In this document: positions 54,053 to 62,665 of the stretch, piece by piece
How positions within the stretch are numbered: position 1 is the first letter of the stretch
Layout of the letters: every line of letters begins with the position of its first letter
Assembly (NCBI RefSeq): GCF_007743815.1
Contig: NZ_CP036265.1
Location: 377,501 to 441,500, forward strand
Direction: 5' to 3'
DNA: 64,000 bases
From: Alienimonas californiensis
GTDB lineage: Bacteria > Planctomycetota > Planctomycetia > Planctomycetales > Planctomycetaceae
Made by a program: the position numbers and the translations under genes
Notes under the pieces: generated by a model
Seen by the model: only the letters and a program-made list of their open reading frames with translations
What the model was told of the DNA's origin: nothing
Databases searched by the model: none

Positions 54053-54721
54053 ATGAGCGACGTGACGCGACTACTCGACCGTTTCGGAGCCGGCGACGCC
54101 GCCGCCGCGGACGAGTTGCTGCCGCTGGTTTACGACGAGCTACGCCGGATCGCCCGGAAGCAAATGAGCGACGAGGCGGCCGGCCACACGTTGCAGGCGA
54201 CCGGGCTGGTGCACGAGGCGTACCTGCGGCTCGTCCGCTCCTCCGAACGCGATTCGGCCGGAGACGGATCGGCGGCGGACGAGGGCCGCATCCGCTCGAC
54301 GCGGGGCTACTTCTTCGCCGCGGCGTCCGAGGCGATGCGACGAATCCTCGTGGAGAACGCCCGCCGCAAAGCCCGGCTCAAGCGGGGCGGCGATCGGCGG
54401 CGGGTCGACTTCGACCATGTGCCGGCGATCGAACTGGCGAGCGACCGGGACGACGATCCGGACGACCTGCTGGCGCTGGACGCCGCCCTCAAACGGTTCG
54501 AGGCGGAGCATCCGCGGGCGGCCTCGGTCGTCACGCTGCGGTACTTCGCCGGTCTCAGCTTCGAGGAGACCGCCGCGGCCCTCGACGTCTCCCGCGCCAC
54601 CGCGGTGCGGGATTGGACCTTCGGCCGGGCGTGGCTGCACCGCGCCCTGAACGGCAACGCATCGCCCGGCGACCGCCCGACCGAGGACCGCCCGACCGAG
54701 GACCGGGCGGACGAAGTTTGA
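54053..54721 (+). CDS. ECF-type sigma factor (kinase-linked planctomycete type)
   Basis: The ATG at 54053 is preceded by an AGGCGAGG ribosome-binding site; the product is 222 aa. It has DVTRLLDRFGAGDAAAADELLPLVYDELRRIARKQM, HTLQATGLVHEAYLRLV-type region 2 (about 1-70) and region 4 LDAALKRFEAEHPRAASVVTLRYFAGLSFEETAAALDVS (about 140-190). This is the ECF group common in Planctomycetota and usually paired with a Ser/Thr kinase, as here: the kinase gene starts 78 bp downstream. No anti-sigma gene is present, so control by phosphorylation is likely by analogy. Confidence 0.93.
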   Translation: MSDVTRLLDRFGAGDAAAADELLPLVYDELRRIARKQMSDEAAGHTLQATGLVHEAYLRLVRSSERDSAGDGSAADEGRIRSTRGYFFAAASEAMRRILVENARRKARLKRGGDRRRVDFDHVPAIELASDRDDDPDDLLALDAALKRFEAEHPRAASVVTLRYFAGLSFEETAAALDVSRATAVRDWTFGRAWLHRALNGNASPGDRPTEDRPTEDRADEV

Positions 54722-54799
54722 GTCGTTCGCACTTTCCGTGAGCACGCCCGCCTCCGGTTGGCGCACGACCGAGAGACCCCGTTGACCCGGAGCCATGTG

Positions 54800-57700
54800 A
54801 TGCCCGCCCCCCCGCCCGACGTTCAATCCCTGTTCCTTCAGGCGGCCGAACTCGACGACCCGGGCGAACGGGCCGCCCTGCTGGACGCCCGCTGCGAGGG
54901 CGACGCGGCCCTGCGGGCGGAGGTGGAGGAATTGCTGGCGGCGCATGGAACGCCCGGCGGCCCCCTCGATCGGCCCGCGGCGGCCCGGGCCACGGCGCCC
55001 TCCGACCGGACCGCCGCCCGGCATTCCACCGCGACGGTCGTCAACGCTCCGGACACGGCCGATCCGCAGCCGAGCGCCGGGGCGACGAACGACGTGGCGC
55101 CGGGCGTCCCCCTCAATTCGGCCCAGAAACTCGGGGGCTACGACGTCCTGGAGACGGTCGGCCGCGGGGGGATGGGCGTGGTGCTGCGGGCCCGGGACCC
55201 GCACCTGGACCGCATCGTGGCGATCAAGGCGCTGGCCCCGGAGTTGGCCGCCGACCCCACCGCCCGCCGCCGCTTCGCCCGGGAGGCGCGGGCCGCCGCC
55301 GCGGTGACGCATCCGCACGTCGTCACGATTCACGCGGTGGAGCCGGGGGGCGCCGGGCCGGAGGGGCCGACGCCGTTTCTCGTGATGGAATACGTCGCCG
55401 GTCGCTCCCTGAAGGACAAGCTGGACGCCGACGGGGCCCTGGAGGTCCGGGAGGCGCTGCGAATCGGTTCGCAGGTCGCCGCCGGCCTCGCCGCGGCCCA
55501 CGCCCAGGGGCTGATTCACCGGGACGTCAAACCCGGCAACGTGCTGTTGGAGAACGGCGTGGAGCGGGTCAAGCTGACGGACTTCGGCCTGGCCCGGGCC
55601 GCCGACGACGTGGCGATCACCCGCACCGGGGAGATCGCCGGCACCCCGCAGTTCATGTCGCCGGAGCAGGCGGAGGGCCGCCCGGTCGACGCCCGCAGCG
55701 ACCTGTTCAGCCTCGGCGCCGTGCTGTACGCGATGTGCACCGGGCGGCCGCCGTTCCGCGGGGAGTCCACGCTCACGGTCCTCCGGAAGGTCTGCGACGC
55801 GACGCCCCGGCCGATCCGCGAGGTGAACCCGGACGTGCCGCCGTGGCTGACGGAGATCGTCGACCGCCTGCTGGAAAAGGACCCGGGAAAGCGGTTCGCC
55901 TCCGCCGCCGAGGTCGCCGCCCTGCTGGGCGGTCGTCTGGCCGAGATGCAGAACCCCGACGCTGCCGAGCGTCCGCGGCCGGCGGCGGGCCTCCCGTCGA
56001 CGGCCCGCGCCGGGCGGGGGCGGCGGTGGACGGTCGCCGCCGCGGCGTTGGCGGCCGTGTTACTGATCGGGGGAACGACCGAGGCGACCGGCGTGACGGA
56101 GGTGATCCCCACCGTCGTCCGCCTCGTCCGCGGCGAGGGCACGCTGGCGATCCGCACGAACGACCCCGACGTCGGCGTGACGATTGAGGGCGAGGACGTA
56201 GTCCTCACCGGCACGGGCCTGAGCGAGATCCGACTCAAGCCCGGCACCTATCAGGTGAAGGCGACGAAGGACGGCCGCGAGTTCACGGAACTGGTCACCG
56301 TCGAACGGAACGGCCGGGAGGTCGTGAACGTCGGGTGGGAGCCCGCCGGGCGGGAGCCCGCCGGGCGGGAGCCCGCCGGGCGGGCCGGCGGACAGACCGG
56401 GGCGTTCGCGGGAGAGCCGACTGCCCCCCCCCGGCGGCTGGGCGTCGTCGTCGGGGCGGACCCGGCCGCGGGGACGGCGTCGATTCAACTTGACGAGCCG
56501 GCCGGCCTGCGGCCGGGCGCGGCGTTCGCCGTTCACCCCCGGGCCGATGCCGGCGTTCCGCCGAGCTACATCAAAGCCTGGGTCGAGGCCGTCCGCGTTC
56601 CGTCGGACGGGCGGGCGGAGGTCCGCGTCCTCGAGTACGACGCGGAGCGCCCAATCGCCGTCGGCGATTGGGTGTCCCTGTGGCCGCCGCCCGGCGCCGG
56701 AGGGTCCGCCGACGGCGGGACCGCGACGGCTGGCGACGCGACGTTCGAGCCGGTCGCCTCGCTCCGCGGCCACACGGACGCCGTGCGAGATCTCGCGTTC
56801 TTCCTGGACGGGCGGCGGCTCGCCACCGGCTCGGCGGATCAGACGTTCCGCATCTGGGACGCGGCGAGCGGCGAGGAACTGTACCGCCGCGACTGCCCGC
56901 ACTGGGTCTCGGCCGTCGCGGTCTCGCCGGACGGGACGCAGGCGGCCCTCGGGTACGTCACGGTCACGGAGTCGGCCCAGATCGAGATCGTCGACTTGGA
57001 GACGAAAGAGCGGGTCCACCTGCTGGACGGCCCGCCGGGGCTGGTGCACGGGTTGGCGTACTCGCCGGACGGCTCCCGGCTGCTGGCGACCGGCCAGCAG
57101 GGCGTGGGGTTGCTGTTCGACCCGGCCAGCGGCGAACGCCTGAACGAGTTCCGGCAGGGCGAAGACGAGGTGTTCGGCGGGGAGTGGGCCCCGGACGGCC
57201 GCACGTTCGTCACCTGTTCGAGCCGCGGGCCGCAGATCATGACCCGGGACCTGAACGGCGCGGCCCTCCACGCGACCGTCTCGCTGGAGCGGGCGGCGGT
57301 CGTCGACGTTCGCTACTCGCCGGACGGCACGCGGCTTGCCGCCGCGATTACCCGGCCGCAGATCCCGATCTATGACGCGGCCGACGGTACGCTGATTCGC
57401 CTCATCGAGACTCCCGGCCCGACCGCCGAGGTCCGCTTCCTGGGCGACGGCCGGAGGCTGCTCGCCGCCGGTAAGGACGACGCGCTGCGGCTGTACGACG
57501 TCGAGTCCGGGCGGCTGCTCGCGGAGCGCCCCCTGGACGGCCCGCATGCCGCTCACCTCGCCCTCGCGCCGGACGGCGCCCTGCTGGCGACCGGCGGGGG
57601 ACGCGCCCGCAACACGCTAGGCGGCCGGCCGGCACCCGACCCCCGCGACTACGACGTCCGCCTCTGGCGGCTGTCCGGCGCGGAGACGGCGGACGCGAAC

Positions 57701-59815
57701 GCCGCCGACGGCTCGTTCGCCCTCGTCCGCACGTTCCCCGGCCACGCCTCCTCGGTCAACGCGATCGCGGTGTACGACGAGGGCCGGCGGGCGATCTCGG
57801 GCAGCGAGGAACACCGCTTCCGCGTCTGGAACCTGGAGACCGGCGCCCTGCTGAAGACGATCGAAACGGGGGCGGCGGTGAAGGCCGTCGCGGTGACGGC
57901 GGACGCACGGTTCGCGATCGTCGGCACCGCCAACCCGGCCGGGGTCCGCTGGTACGACCTGGAAGACGGCACGCTCGTCCGCCAGGCGGGCGATCTCGGC
58001 GGGGCCCCGAATCAGTTCGCGTCGGCGCTCGCCCTCACCCCGGACGGCTCGCGGGTCGTCGCCTCCCGGCTGCGGGGCGGGCCGGTGGTCCTCGACGCCG
58101 CCACCGCGGAGCTGGTGCGCACGCTGGCCCCGCCGCCGCCGATGCCAAAGGAGGGGTCCGACGTCGGTTCGCTCTGCCTGGCCCTCTCGCCGGACGGCAT
58201 GCGGGCGGCCGCGGGTTGGCACAGCAGCGGACGGGACGGCGAGATCGTCGTCTGGAACCTCGACGACGGCGCCGCGGTTTGGAGCAGGGACCTCGGCAAC
58301 CGCTCCACCTTGGACCTGGCGTTCTCCCCGGACGGCGCCCGGTTGTTGGTCGGCGACAGCGGCGGCTGGCTGACCCTCCTCGACGCGGGCGACGGCACGA
58401 CGCTGCGGCGGTTCCGCGGGCACGGGGACGCCGTCAACTCCGTCGCCGTCCTGCCGGACGGCCGACGCGCCCTCACCAGCGGTCTGGACGATGTGTTGAC
58501 GCTCTGGGACTTGGATTCCGGCGAGGAACTGGCCCGGCTCGCACGCCCGGACAAAACCGTCCTCCACGTCACGCCGACGCCGGACGGCCGGGGGTTCCTC
58601 ACCGGGGGCGGCGGCTACTGGGACGGGGAGAAGTCCGTCCGCACCGGCGACTACGCACTGCGGCTGTGGGATTTCACGGACGACCGCCCCCGCGCAGCCG
58701 ACGCCGTTCCGCCCGCCGACGACCATGCGGGGCGCCCGCCCGAACCCCCGTCCCTCGTCGAGGACGTGCGGATTGAGGCACTGAGCGACTTCGTCCTCGC
58801 CCTCGCCTACACCCCGGACGGGCGGTCGCTCGTCACCGGCGGGGCGGACGGGGCGTTCGTCTGGGACGCCCGCAACGGCCGGCGGAGGCGGGAACTGACC
58901 GGGCACGACGGCCGCAGCGTGCACGCCGCCGTCGTCCTGCCGGACGGCCAACGGGTCGTCACCGCCGGCAAGGGGGACGCGATTCTGCTGTCCGACCTGA
59001 ACAGCGGCGAGGTCGTTCGTCGGTTCGAGGGGCACACCGGCTTCGTCGAGCGCCTGGCCGTCTCCCCGGACGGCACACGCCTCGCCTCCGGCAGTTCCAA
59101 CTGGGTCCGCAAGGACCGCGGCGACCTGACCGTGCGGGTCTGGGACGTCGAGACCGGGCGGGAACTGTGGCAGGCCGAGCCGCCGCCCACCGACAACGGG
59201 TACGGGGCGGTGCACGAAGTGATGTTCACCCCGGACGGGGCGCGGGTCGTCTCCGTCCACCACGCGGCCGAGGACGGCGTCTCCGTCTGGGACGCGGCGA
59301 CGGGCGAACTCCTGCGGCGGTTCAGCGGAAAGCACAGTTCGATCAAGTCCGCGGCCCTCTCCCCCGACGGCCGCACGCTCGCCACCGGACACGAAGCCGT
59401 GCAGGTGAAGGAACTCCGTTGGGACGACCCGGAACACGCCGTCGTCCGCCTGTGGGACCTGGCGAGCGGCGAGGAGGTCCGCCGGCTCGTCGGTCACGCC
59501 GGTCAGATCAACGCCGTGGCGTTCTCCCCGGACGGGACCCGGCTGCTTTCGTGCAGCGGCAGTCAGTACCTCAACGACGCCTGGACGCCGGAGCTGTCCC
59601 GCGACAACACTCTCCGCCTCTGGGACGTGGCGACCGGCGCCGAACTCGCCCGCCAACGGCTGCCGGGCGGCGGCCAGGCCGCCGCGTACGCCCCGGACGG
59701 CGAACACGTCGCCTCGGTCGCGGGCGGGAAGAACCTGTTGGTGCAGCTCTGGCGGATCCCGGACGCCCTCGCGGCGGAGAGCGCCGCCGCCCGGAACCCC
59801 GCCGCGGCGCGCTGA
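54800..59815 (+). CDS. Membrane Ser/Thr protein kinase with PEGA-like and 21 WD40-like repeats
   Basis: The ATG at 54800 (MPAPPPDVQSLFLQAAEL) gives 1671 aa; an earlier TTG is less likely. The kinase domain covers about 112-380: GRGGMG loop, catalytic Lys143, HRD at 240-242, DFG at 261-263, GTPQFMSPEQ. A membrane helix at about 410-428 and a PEGA-like beta domain (about 445-515) follow. From about 650 to the end I count 21 WD40-like units, each with PDG-R-L and a closing WD/YD/LD, the number expected for three seven-bladed propellers. The N-terminal 110 residues match the usual leader of ECF-linked planctomycete kinases. It probably senses extracytoplasmic ligands through the propellers and signals to the ECF factor. 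Confidence 0.93.
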   Translation: MPAPPPDVQSLFLQAAELDDPGERAALLDARCEGDAALRAEVEELLAAHGTPGGPLDRPAAARATAPSDRTAARHSTATVVNAPDTADPQPSAGATNDVAPGVPLNSAQKLGGYDVLETVGRGGMGVVLRARDPHLDRIVAIKALAPELAADPTARRRFAREARAAAAVTHPHVVTIHAVEPGGAGPEGPTPFLVMEYVAGRSLKDKLDADGALEVREALRIGSQVAAGLAAAHAQGLIHRDVKPGNVLLENGVERVKLTDFGLARAADDVAITRTGEIAGTPQFMSPEQAEGRPVDARSDLFSLGAVLYAMCTGRPPFRGESTLTVLRKVCDATPRPIREVNPDVPPWLTEIVDRLLEKDPGKRFASAAEVAALLGGRLAEMQNPDAAERPRPAAGLPSTARAGRGRRWTVAAAALAAVLLIGGTTEATGVTEVIPTVVRLVRGEGTLAIRTNDPDVGVTIEGEDVVLTGTGLSEIRLKPGTYQVKATKDGREFTELVTVERNGREVVNVGWEPAGREPAGREPAGRAGGQTGAFAGEPTAPPRRLGVVVGADPAAGTASIQLDEPAGLRPGAAFAVHPRADAGVPPSYIKAWVEAVRVPSDGRAEVRVLEYDAERPIAVGDWVSLWPPPGAGGSADGGTATAGDATFEPVASLRGHTDAVRDLAFFLDGRRLATGSADQTFRIWDAASGEELYRRDCPHWVSAVAVSPDGTQAALGYVTVTESAQIEIVDLETKERVHLLDGPPGLVHGLAYSPDGSRLLATGQQGVGLLFDPASGERLNEFRQGEDEVFGGEWAPDGRTFVTCSSRGPQIMTRDLNGAALHATVSLERAAVVDVRYSPDGTRLAAAITRPQIPIYDAADGTLIRLIETPGPTAEVRFLGDGRRLLAAGKDDALRLYDVESGRLLAERPLDGPHAAHLALAPDGALLATGGGRARNTLGGRPAPDPRDYDVRLWRLSGAETADANAADGSFALVRTFPGHASSVNAIAVYDEGRRAISGSEEHRFRVWNLETGALLKTIETGAAVKAVAVTADARFAIVGTANPAGVRWYDLEDGTLVRQAGDLGGAPNQFASALALTPDGSRVVASRLRGGPVVLDAATAELVRTLAPPPPMPKEGSDVGSLCLALSPDGMRAAAGWHSSGRDGEIVVWNLDDGAAVWSRDLGNRSTLDLAFSPDGARLLVGDSGGWLTLLDAGDGTTLRRFRGHGDAVNSVAVLPDGRRALTSGLDDVLTLWDLDSGEELARLARPDKTVLHVTPTPDGRGFLTGGGGYWDGEKSVRTGDYALRLWDFTDDRPRAADAVPPADDHAGRPPEPPSLVEDVRIEALSDFVLALAYTPDGRSLVTGGADGAFVWDARNGRRRRELTGHDGRSVHAAVVLPDGQRVVTAGKGDAILLSDLNSGEVVRRFEGHTGFVERLAVSPDGTRLASGSSNWVRKDRGDLTVRVWDVETGRELWQAEPPPTDNGYGAVHEVMFTPDGARVVSVHHAAEDGVSVWDAATGELLRRFSGKHSSIKSAALSPDGRTLATGHEAVQVKELRWDDPEHAVVRLWDLASGEEVRRLVGHAGQINAVAFSPDGTRLLSCSGSQYLNDAWTPELSRDNTLRLWDVATGAELARQRLPGGGQAAAYAPDGEHVASVAGGKNLLVQLWRIPDALAAESAAARNPAAAR
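56337..56381 (+). repeat. Three-copy 15-bp in-frame tandem repeat in the kinase gene
   Basis: GGGAGCCCGCCGGGC occurs three times in a row at 56337-56351, 56352-56366 and 56367-56381. It encodes EPAGR repeats in the linker after the PEGA-like domain, so slippage would stay in frame. Confidence 0.9.
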
Positions 59816-59909
59816 CGGCCGGGGTCGCGGATTCGCCGGCCAACCTTCCGGCGGCGGGCTCGCGGCTGCCCAAGCTCTCCTTCGTCGTCGTCAGCAACAC
59901 GCACCTCGG

Positions 59910-59928
59910 CGATCGAGAGATTCGATCG
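59910..59928. repeat. Hairpin after the kinase gene
   Basis: CGATCGA / TCGATCG form a perfect 7-bp stem with a 5-base loop, 95 bp after the kinase stop in the gap between convergent genes. There is no T tract, so terminator function is uncertain. Confidence 0.35.
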
Positions 59929-60092
59929 AGCACGGGCAGATCCGGCTGCGTGATCGACCCGTCAGACACGAGGCGTCGGCAGGCAGGAACCTGGCGCTGC
60001 GGCAACTCGGCGAAGAGTGAACTGGATTGTCGAGCCTGCAGAACGCGGCGGTCGCCGCGTTCCCGCCGCCGCCGGCCGCGGGGCGTCCGGCG

Positions 60093-61382
60093 TCAGTACT
60101 TGGGAAAAATGTCCGGCGTCGGGAAGCGGTCTTCGGGGCTGCCGTCGCCCAGATATTCCTCGCGGGGCACCTGCACCTGCGGCCAGTTCGCGGGACGGAC
60201 GCGGACGACCCGGCCCGGGCGGATGCCTTCGACGATGAGGTCGGTTTCAAACCGGATTTGAACGCCGCTGCTGCCCAGAGGCGCCTCACCGTCCGTCTTC
60301 GCGACGTCCACGAGGGTTCCTCGCGAGGCCATGTGCGACGGGCCGTAGGCGCCGTGGGTGTGCTTCAACGTGTTCTCGACCGGGTTCATATGCACGCCGA
60401 CGTTCTTCTGGAAATCGGCGAGGAGGGAGTCGTCCATCCCGCCGAACAGAGTCGCCGTCACCGTCGCCCGGCCGAACTTGCCGTACTCGACGGCGTCGAC
60501 CCAGGCGGGCATCCAGCGACTGCGGATGAAGGCTTTGTGCGTTTCGGTCTGACGGCGGGCGGCGCGCTCGATCGCCGCGTCGTCCAGCCAGATGTCCGAG
60601 ATATGAAACCGCGTGAATACGCCGTCCGGCGTGGGCTTCCAGGTGATCCCCAGCAGGACGGCCTGCCCGTCGAGTGATTTCTTGCCGCTGGCGGGCCAGA
60701 GGCCGTTGGCGACCAAGTCCTCGACGCCGAGGAGTTCGCGGCCGAGCCAGATCCGAGTCGCGGCGTCGAAGGTCAGCGTTTCCTCGCCGGCCTCGCCGGC
60801 CTGGCCGTCTTTCGGTCCGCGGCGGGCGACGATCGTCCCCGCGTGATTGTTGAGGTCCACTTCCTTGAGGTTCCAGACTAATCCCTCGCGCCGGCAGTGG
60901 CTGGGTTCGTCTTCGAGCAGGAGGACGTGGTTCTCGGCCGGGAAGATCCCGGCGCCGCGGTTATGGTTGGCGTCCTTCGATTTATTGTCGACGGGCAACA
61001 CCGGCACGGCCGAGATCTCGGGCTCGGGCGGCAGAAAGGCCCGCACGTGCAGCACGGTCCCCAGCGGAATATCCCGGAGATCGGCCGGCGCCCCGTGATA
61101 GCGCACGACGCCGTAGGGGAGCAGCGCGAAGGGATGCGGATCGTTGCGGAAGAACATCCCCTCCCCCTGCACGCGAAGGCTCCCGCGGCGGTTGGGATGA
61201 TCCACGAACGTCAATTCGCCCCGATAGGAGTGCGCCATTTCCAGGGGGGGAAACGTGCCGACTTCGGGGCGGAAGGGTTCGTCCTGGGCGTGGGCGGCGC
61301 TCGCGAGCAGGAACGCGCCGAGGGAGATCGCGGCGACCCGGCAGGTCGAACGGAACGGCGTCATCGGGCGGTGTTCCCGCAT
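60093..61382 (-). CDS. Secreted hypothetical protein, downstream paralogue of a tandem pair
   Basis: The product is 429 aa from the ATG at 61382, which shares one base with the upstream stop (TGATG); an ATG six codons in (61364) is the alternative. A signal peptide ends near AHAQ. It closely follows its neighbour along the whole length: [96 protein letters not shown] and [29 protein letters not shown]. The N-terminal half looks like an OB-fold. I recognise no named family. It is the last gene of an operon headed by a DUF1552 gene, so a role in the same extracytoplasmic process is likely. Confidence 0.75.
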   Translation of the reverse strand: MREHRPMTPFRSTCRVAAISLGAFLLASAAHAQDEPFRPEVGTFPPLEMAHSYRGELTFVDHPNRRGSLRVQGEGMFFRNDPHPFALLPYGVVRYHGAPADLRDIPLGTVLHVRAFLPPEPEISAVPVLPVDNKSKDANHNRGAGIFPAENHVLLLEDEPSHCRREGLVWNLKEVDLNNHAGTIVARRGPKDGQAGEAGEETLTFDAATRIWLGRELLGVEDLVANGLWPASGKKSLDGQAVLLGITWKPTPDGVFTRFHISDIWLDDAAIERAARRQTETHKAFIRSRWMPAWVDAVEYGKFGRATVTATLFGGMDDSLLADFQKNVGVHMNPVENTLKHTHGAYGPSHMASRGTLVDVAKTDGEAPLGSSGVQIRFETDLIVEGIRPGRVVRVRPANWPQVQVPREEYLGDGSPEDRFPTPDIFPKY

Positions 61383-62665
61383 CAGTATTCCGGGAAGAGG
61401 TCGGGAGTCGGGAACCGGTCTTCGTGGCCGGGATTGAACAGATATTCCTCGCGGGGCACCTGCATCTTCGGCCAGCTCTCCGGACGGACGCGGACGACCC
61501 GGCCGGGGCGAATGCCCTCGATGATCAGGTCGGTCTCGAAACGGATCTGGACGCCGCTGCTGCCCAGAGGAATCTCTCCCTCCTCTCGGGTGACTTCAAG
61601 GATTGTGCCGTTGGACGCCACGTGCGAGGGCCCGTAGTGACCGGCCGTGTGTTTCAAGGTGTTCTCGGCGCCGTTCATCTGCGCGCCGACGCCCGGCTGG
61701 AAGTCGGCGTACAGGGAGGGGTCCATGCCGCCGAACAGCGTCGCGGCGACGGTCGCGCGGCCGAATTCGTCGTACTCGACGGCGTCGACCCGGGCCGGCA
61801 TCCAGCGGCTGCGGATGAAGGCTTTGTGCGTCTCGGTTTGAAAATAGGCCGCCTGTTGGAGGGAGTCGTCGTCCAGCCAGATGTCCGAGATATGAAATTG
61901 GGTGAACGCCCCGCTCAACCCGTCCCCCGGCGCCGGCTTCCAGGTGATCCCGAGCAGGACCTCCTGCCCGCCGAGATCCTTCTTGCCGCTAACCGGCCAC
62001 GCGTCTTCGGCCACCAGGTCCGCGACTCGAATCCGCTCGCGGCCGCGCCAGATGCGGGTGGCGGCGTCGAACGTCAACTCTTCATCCTCGGAGGCGCCGT
62101 CTCCGCCGGCCCTCGGCGCGCGGCGGGCGACGATCGTTCCGGCGTCGTTCTTGAGCTCCACCGCTTTCAGCCTCCAGACCAATCCCGCGCGCAGGCAGTG
62201 GCTGGGCTCGTCTTCGAGCAGGAGCACGTGGTTCTCCGCGGGCGCCGTCCCCGTGCCGCGATAGTGGCCCGCGTCTTTCTCCTTGTTGTCGACCGGCAAC
62301 ACCGGCACGGCGGAGAGCTTCGGGTCGGGCGGCAGAAAGGCCCGCACGTGCAGCACGGTCCCCAGCGGGACGTCCCGGAGATCCGCCGGCGCCCCGTGAT
62401 ACCGCACGACGCCGTAGGGCAGCATCGCGAAGGGCTGCGGGTCGTTGCGATAAAACTTGCCCGTCCCGGCCACCCGCAGGCTGCCGCGGCGGTTGGCGTG
62501 GTCCACGAAGACCAGTTCGCCCCGGTAGGCGTGCGCTTTCTCCAACGGAGGAAACGTCCCGGGTTCCGGGCGGAACGGGTCCTCCGCCGCGGAGACCGCG
62601 GGCGCCAGCAGGGTCGCGATCAGGCACAGCGCCGTCGCCCAGAACGATGCGTCAATTCGCGTCAT
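61382..62665 (-). CDS. Secreted hypothetical protein, upstream paralogue of a tandem pair
   Basis: The product is 427 aa with a signal peptide cut near VSAA. It shares all blocks with the gene after it ([77 protein letters not shown]), so the pair arose by duplication and most positions are still identical. Its ATG overlaps the DUF1552 stop (ATGA at 62662-62665), which indicates translational coupling. Its function is unknown. It may be an OB-fold periplasmic protein; no catalytic motif is seen. Confidence 0.75.
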   Translation of the reverse strand: MTRIDASFWATALCLIATLLAPAVSAAEDPFRPEPGTFPPLEKAHAYRGELVFVDHANRRGSLRVAGTGKFYRNDPQPFAMLPYGVVRYHGAPADLRDVPLGTVLHVRAFLPPDPKLSAVPVLPVDNKEKDAGHYRGTGTAPAENHVLLLEDEPSHCLRAGLVWRLKAVELKNDAGTIVARRAPRAGGDGASEDEELTFDAATRIWRGRERIRVADLVAEDAWPVSGKKDLGGQEVLLGITWKPAPGDGLSGAFTQFHISDIWLDDDSLQQAAYFQTETHKAFIRSRWMPARVDAVEYDEFGRATVAATLFGGMDPSLYADFQPGVGAQMNGAENTLKHTAGHYGPSHVASNGTILEVTREEGEIPLGSSGVQIRFETDLIIEGIRPGRVVRVRPESWPKMQVPREEYLFNPGHEDRFPTPDLFPEY

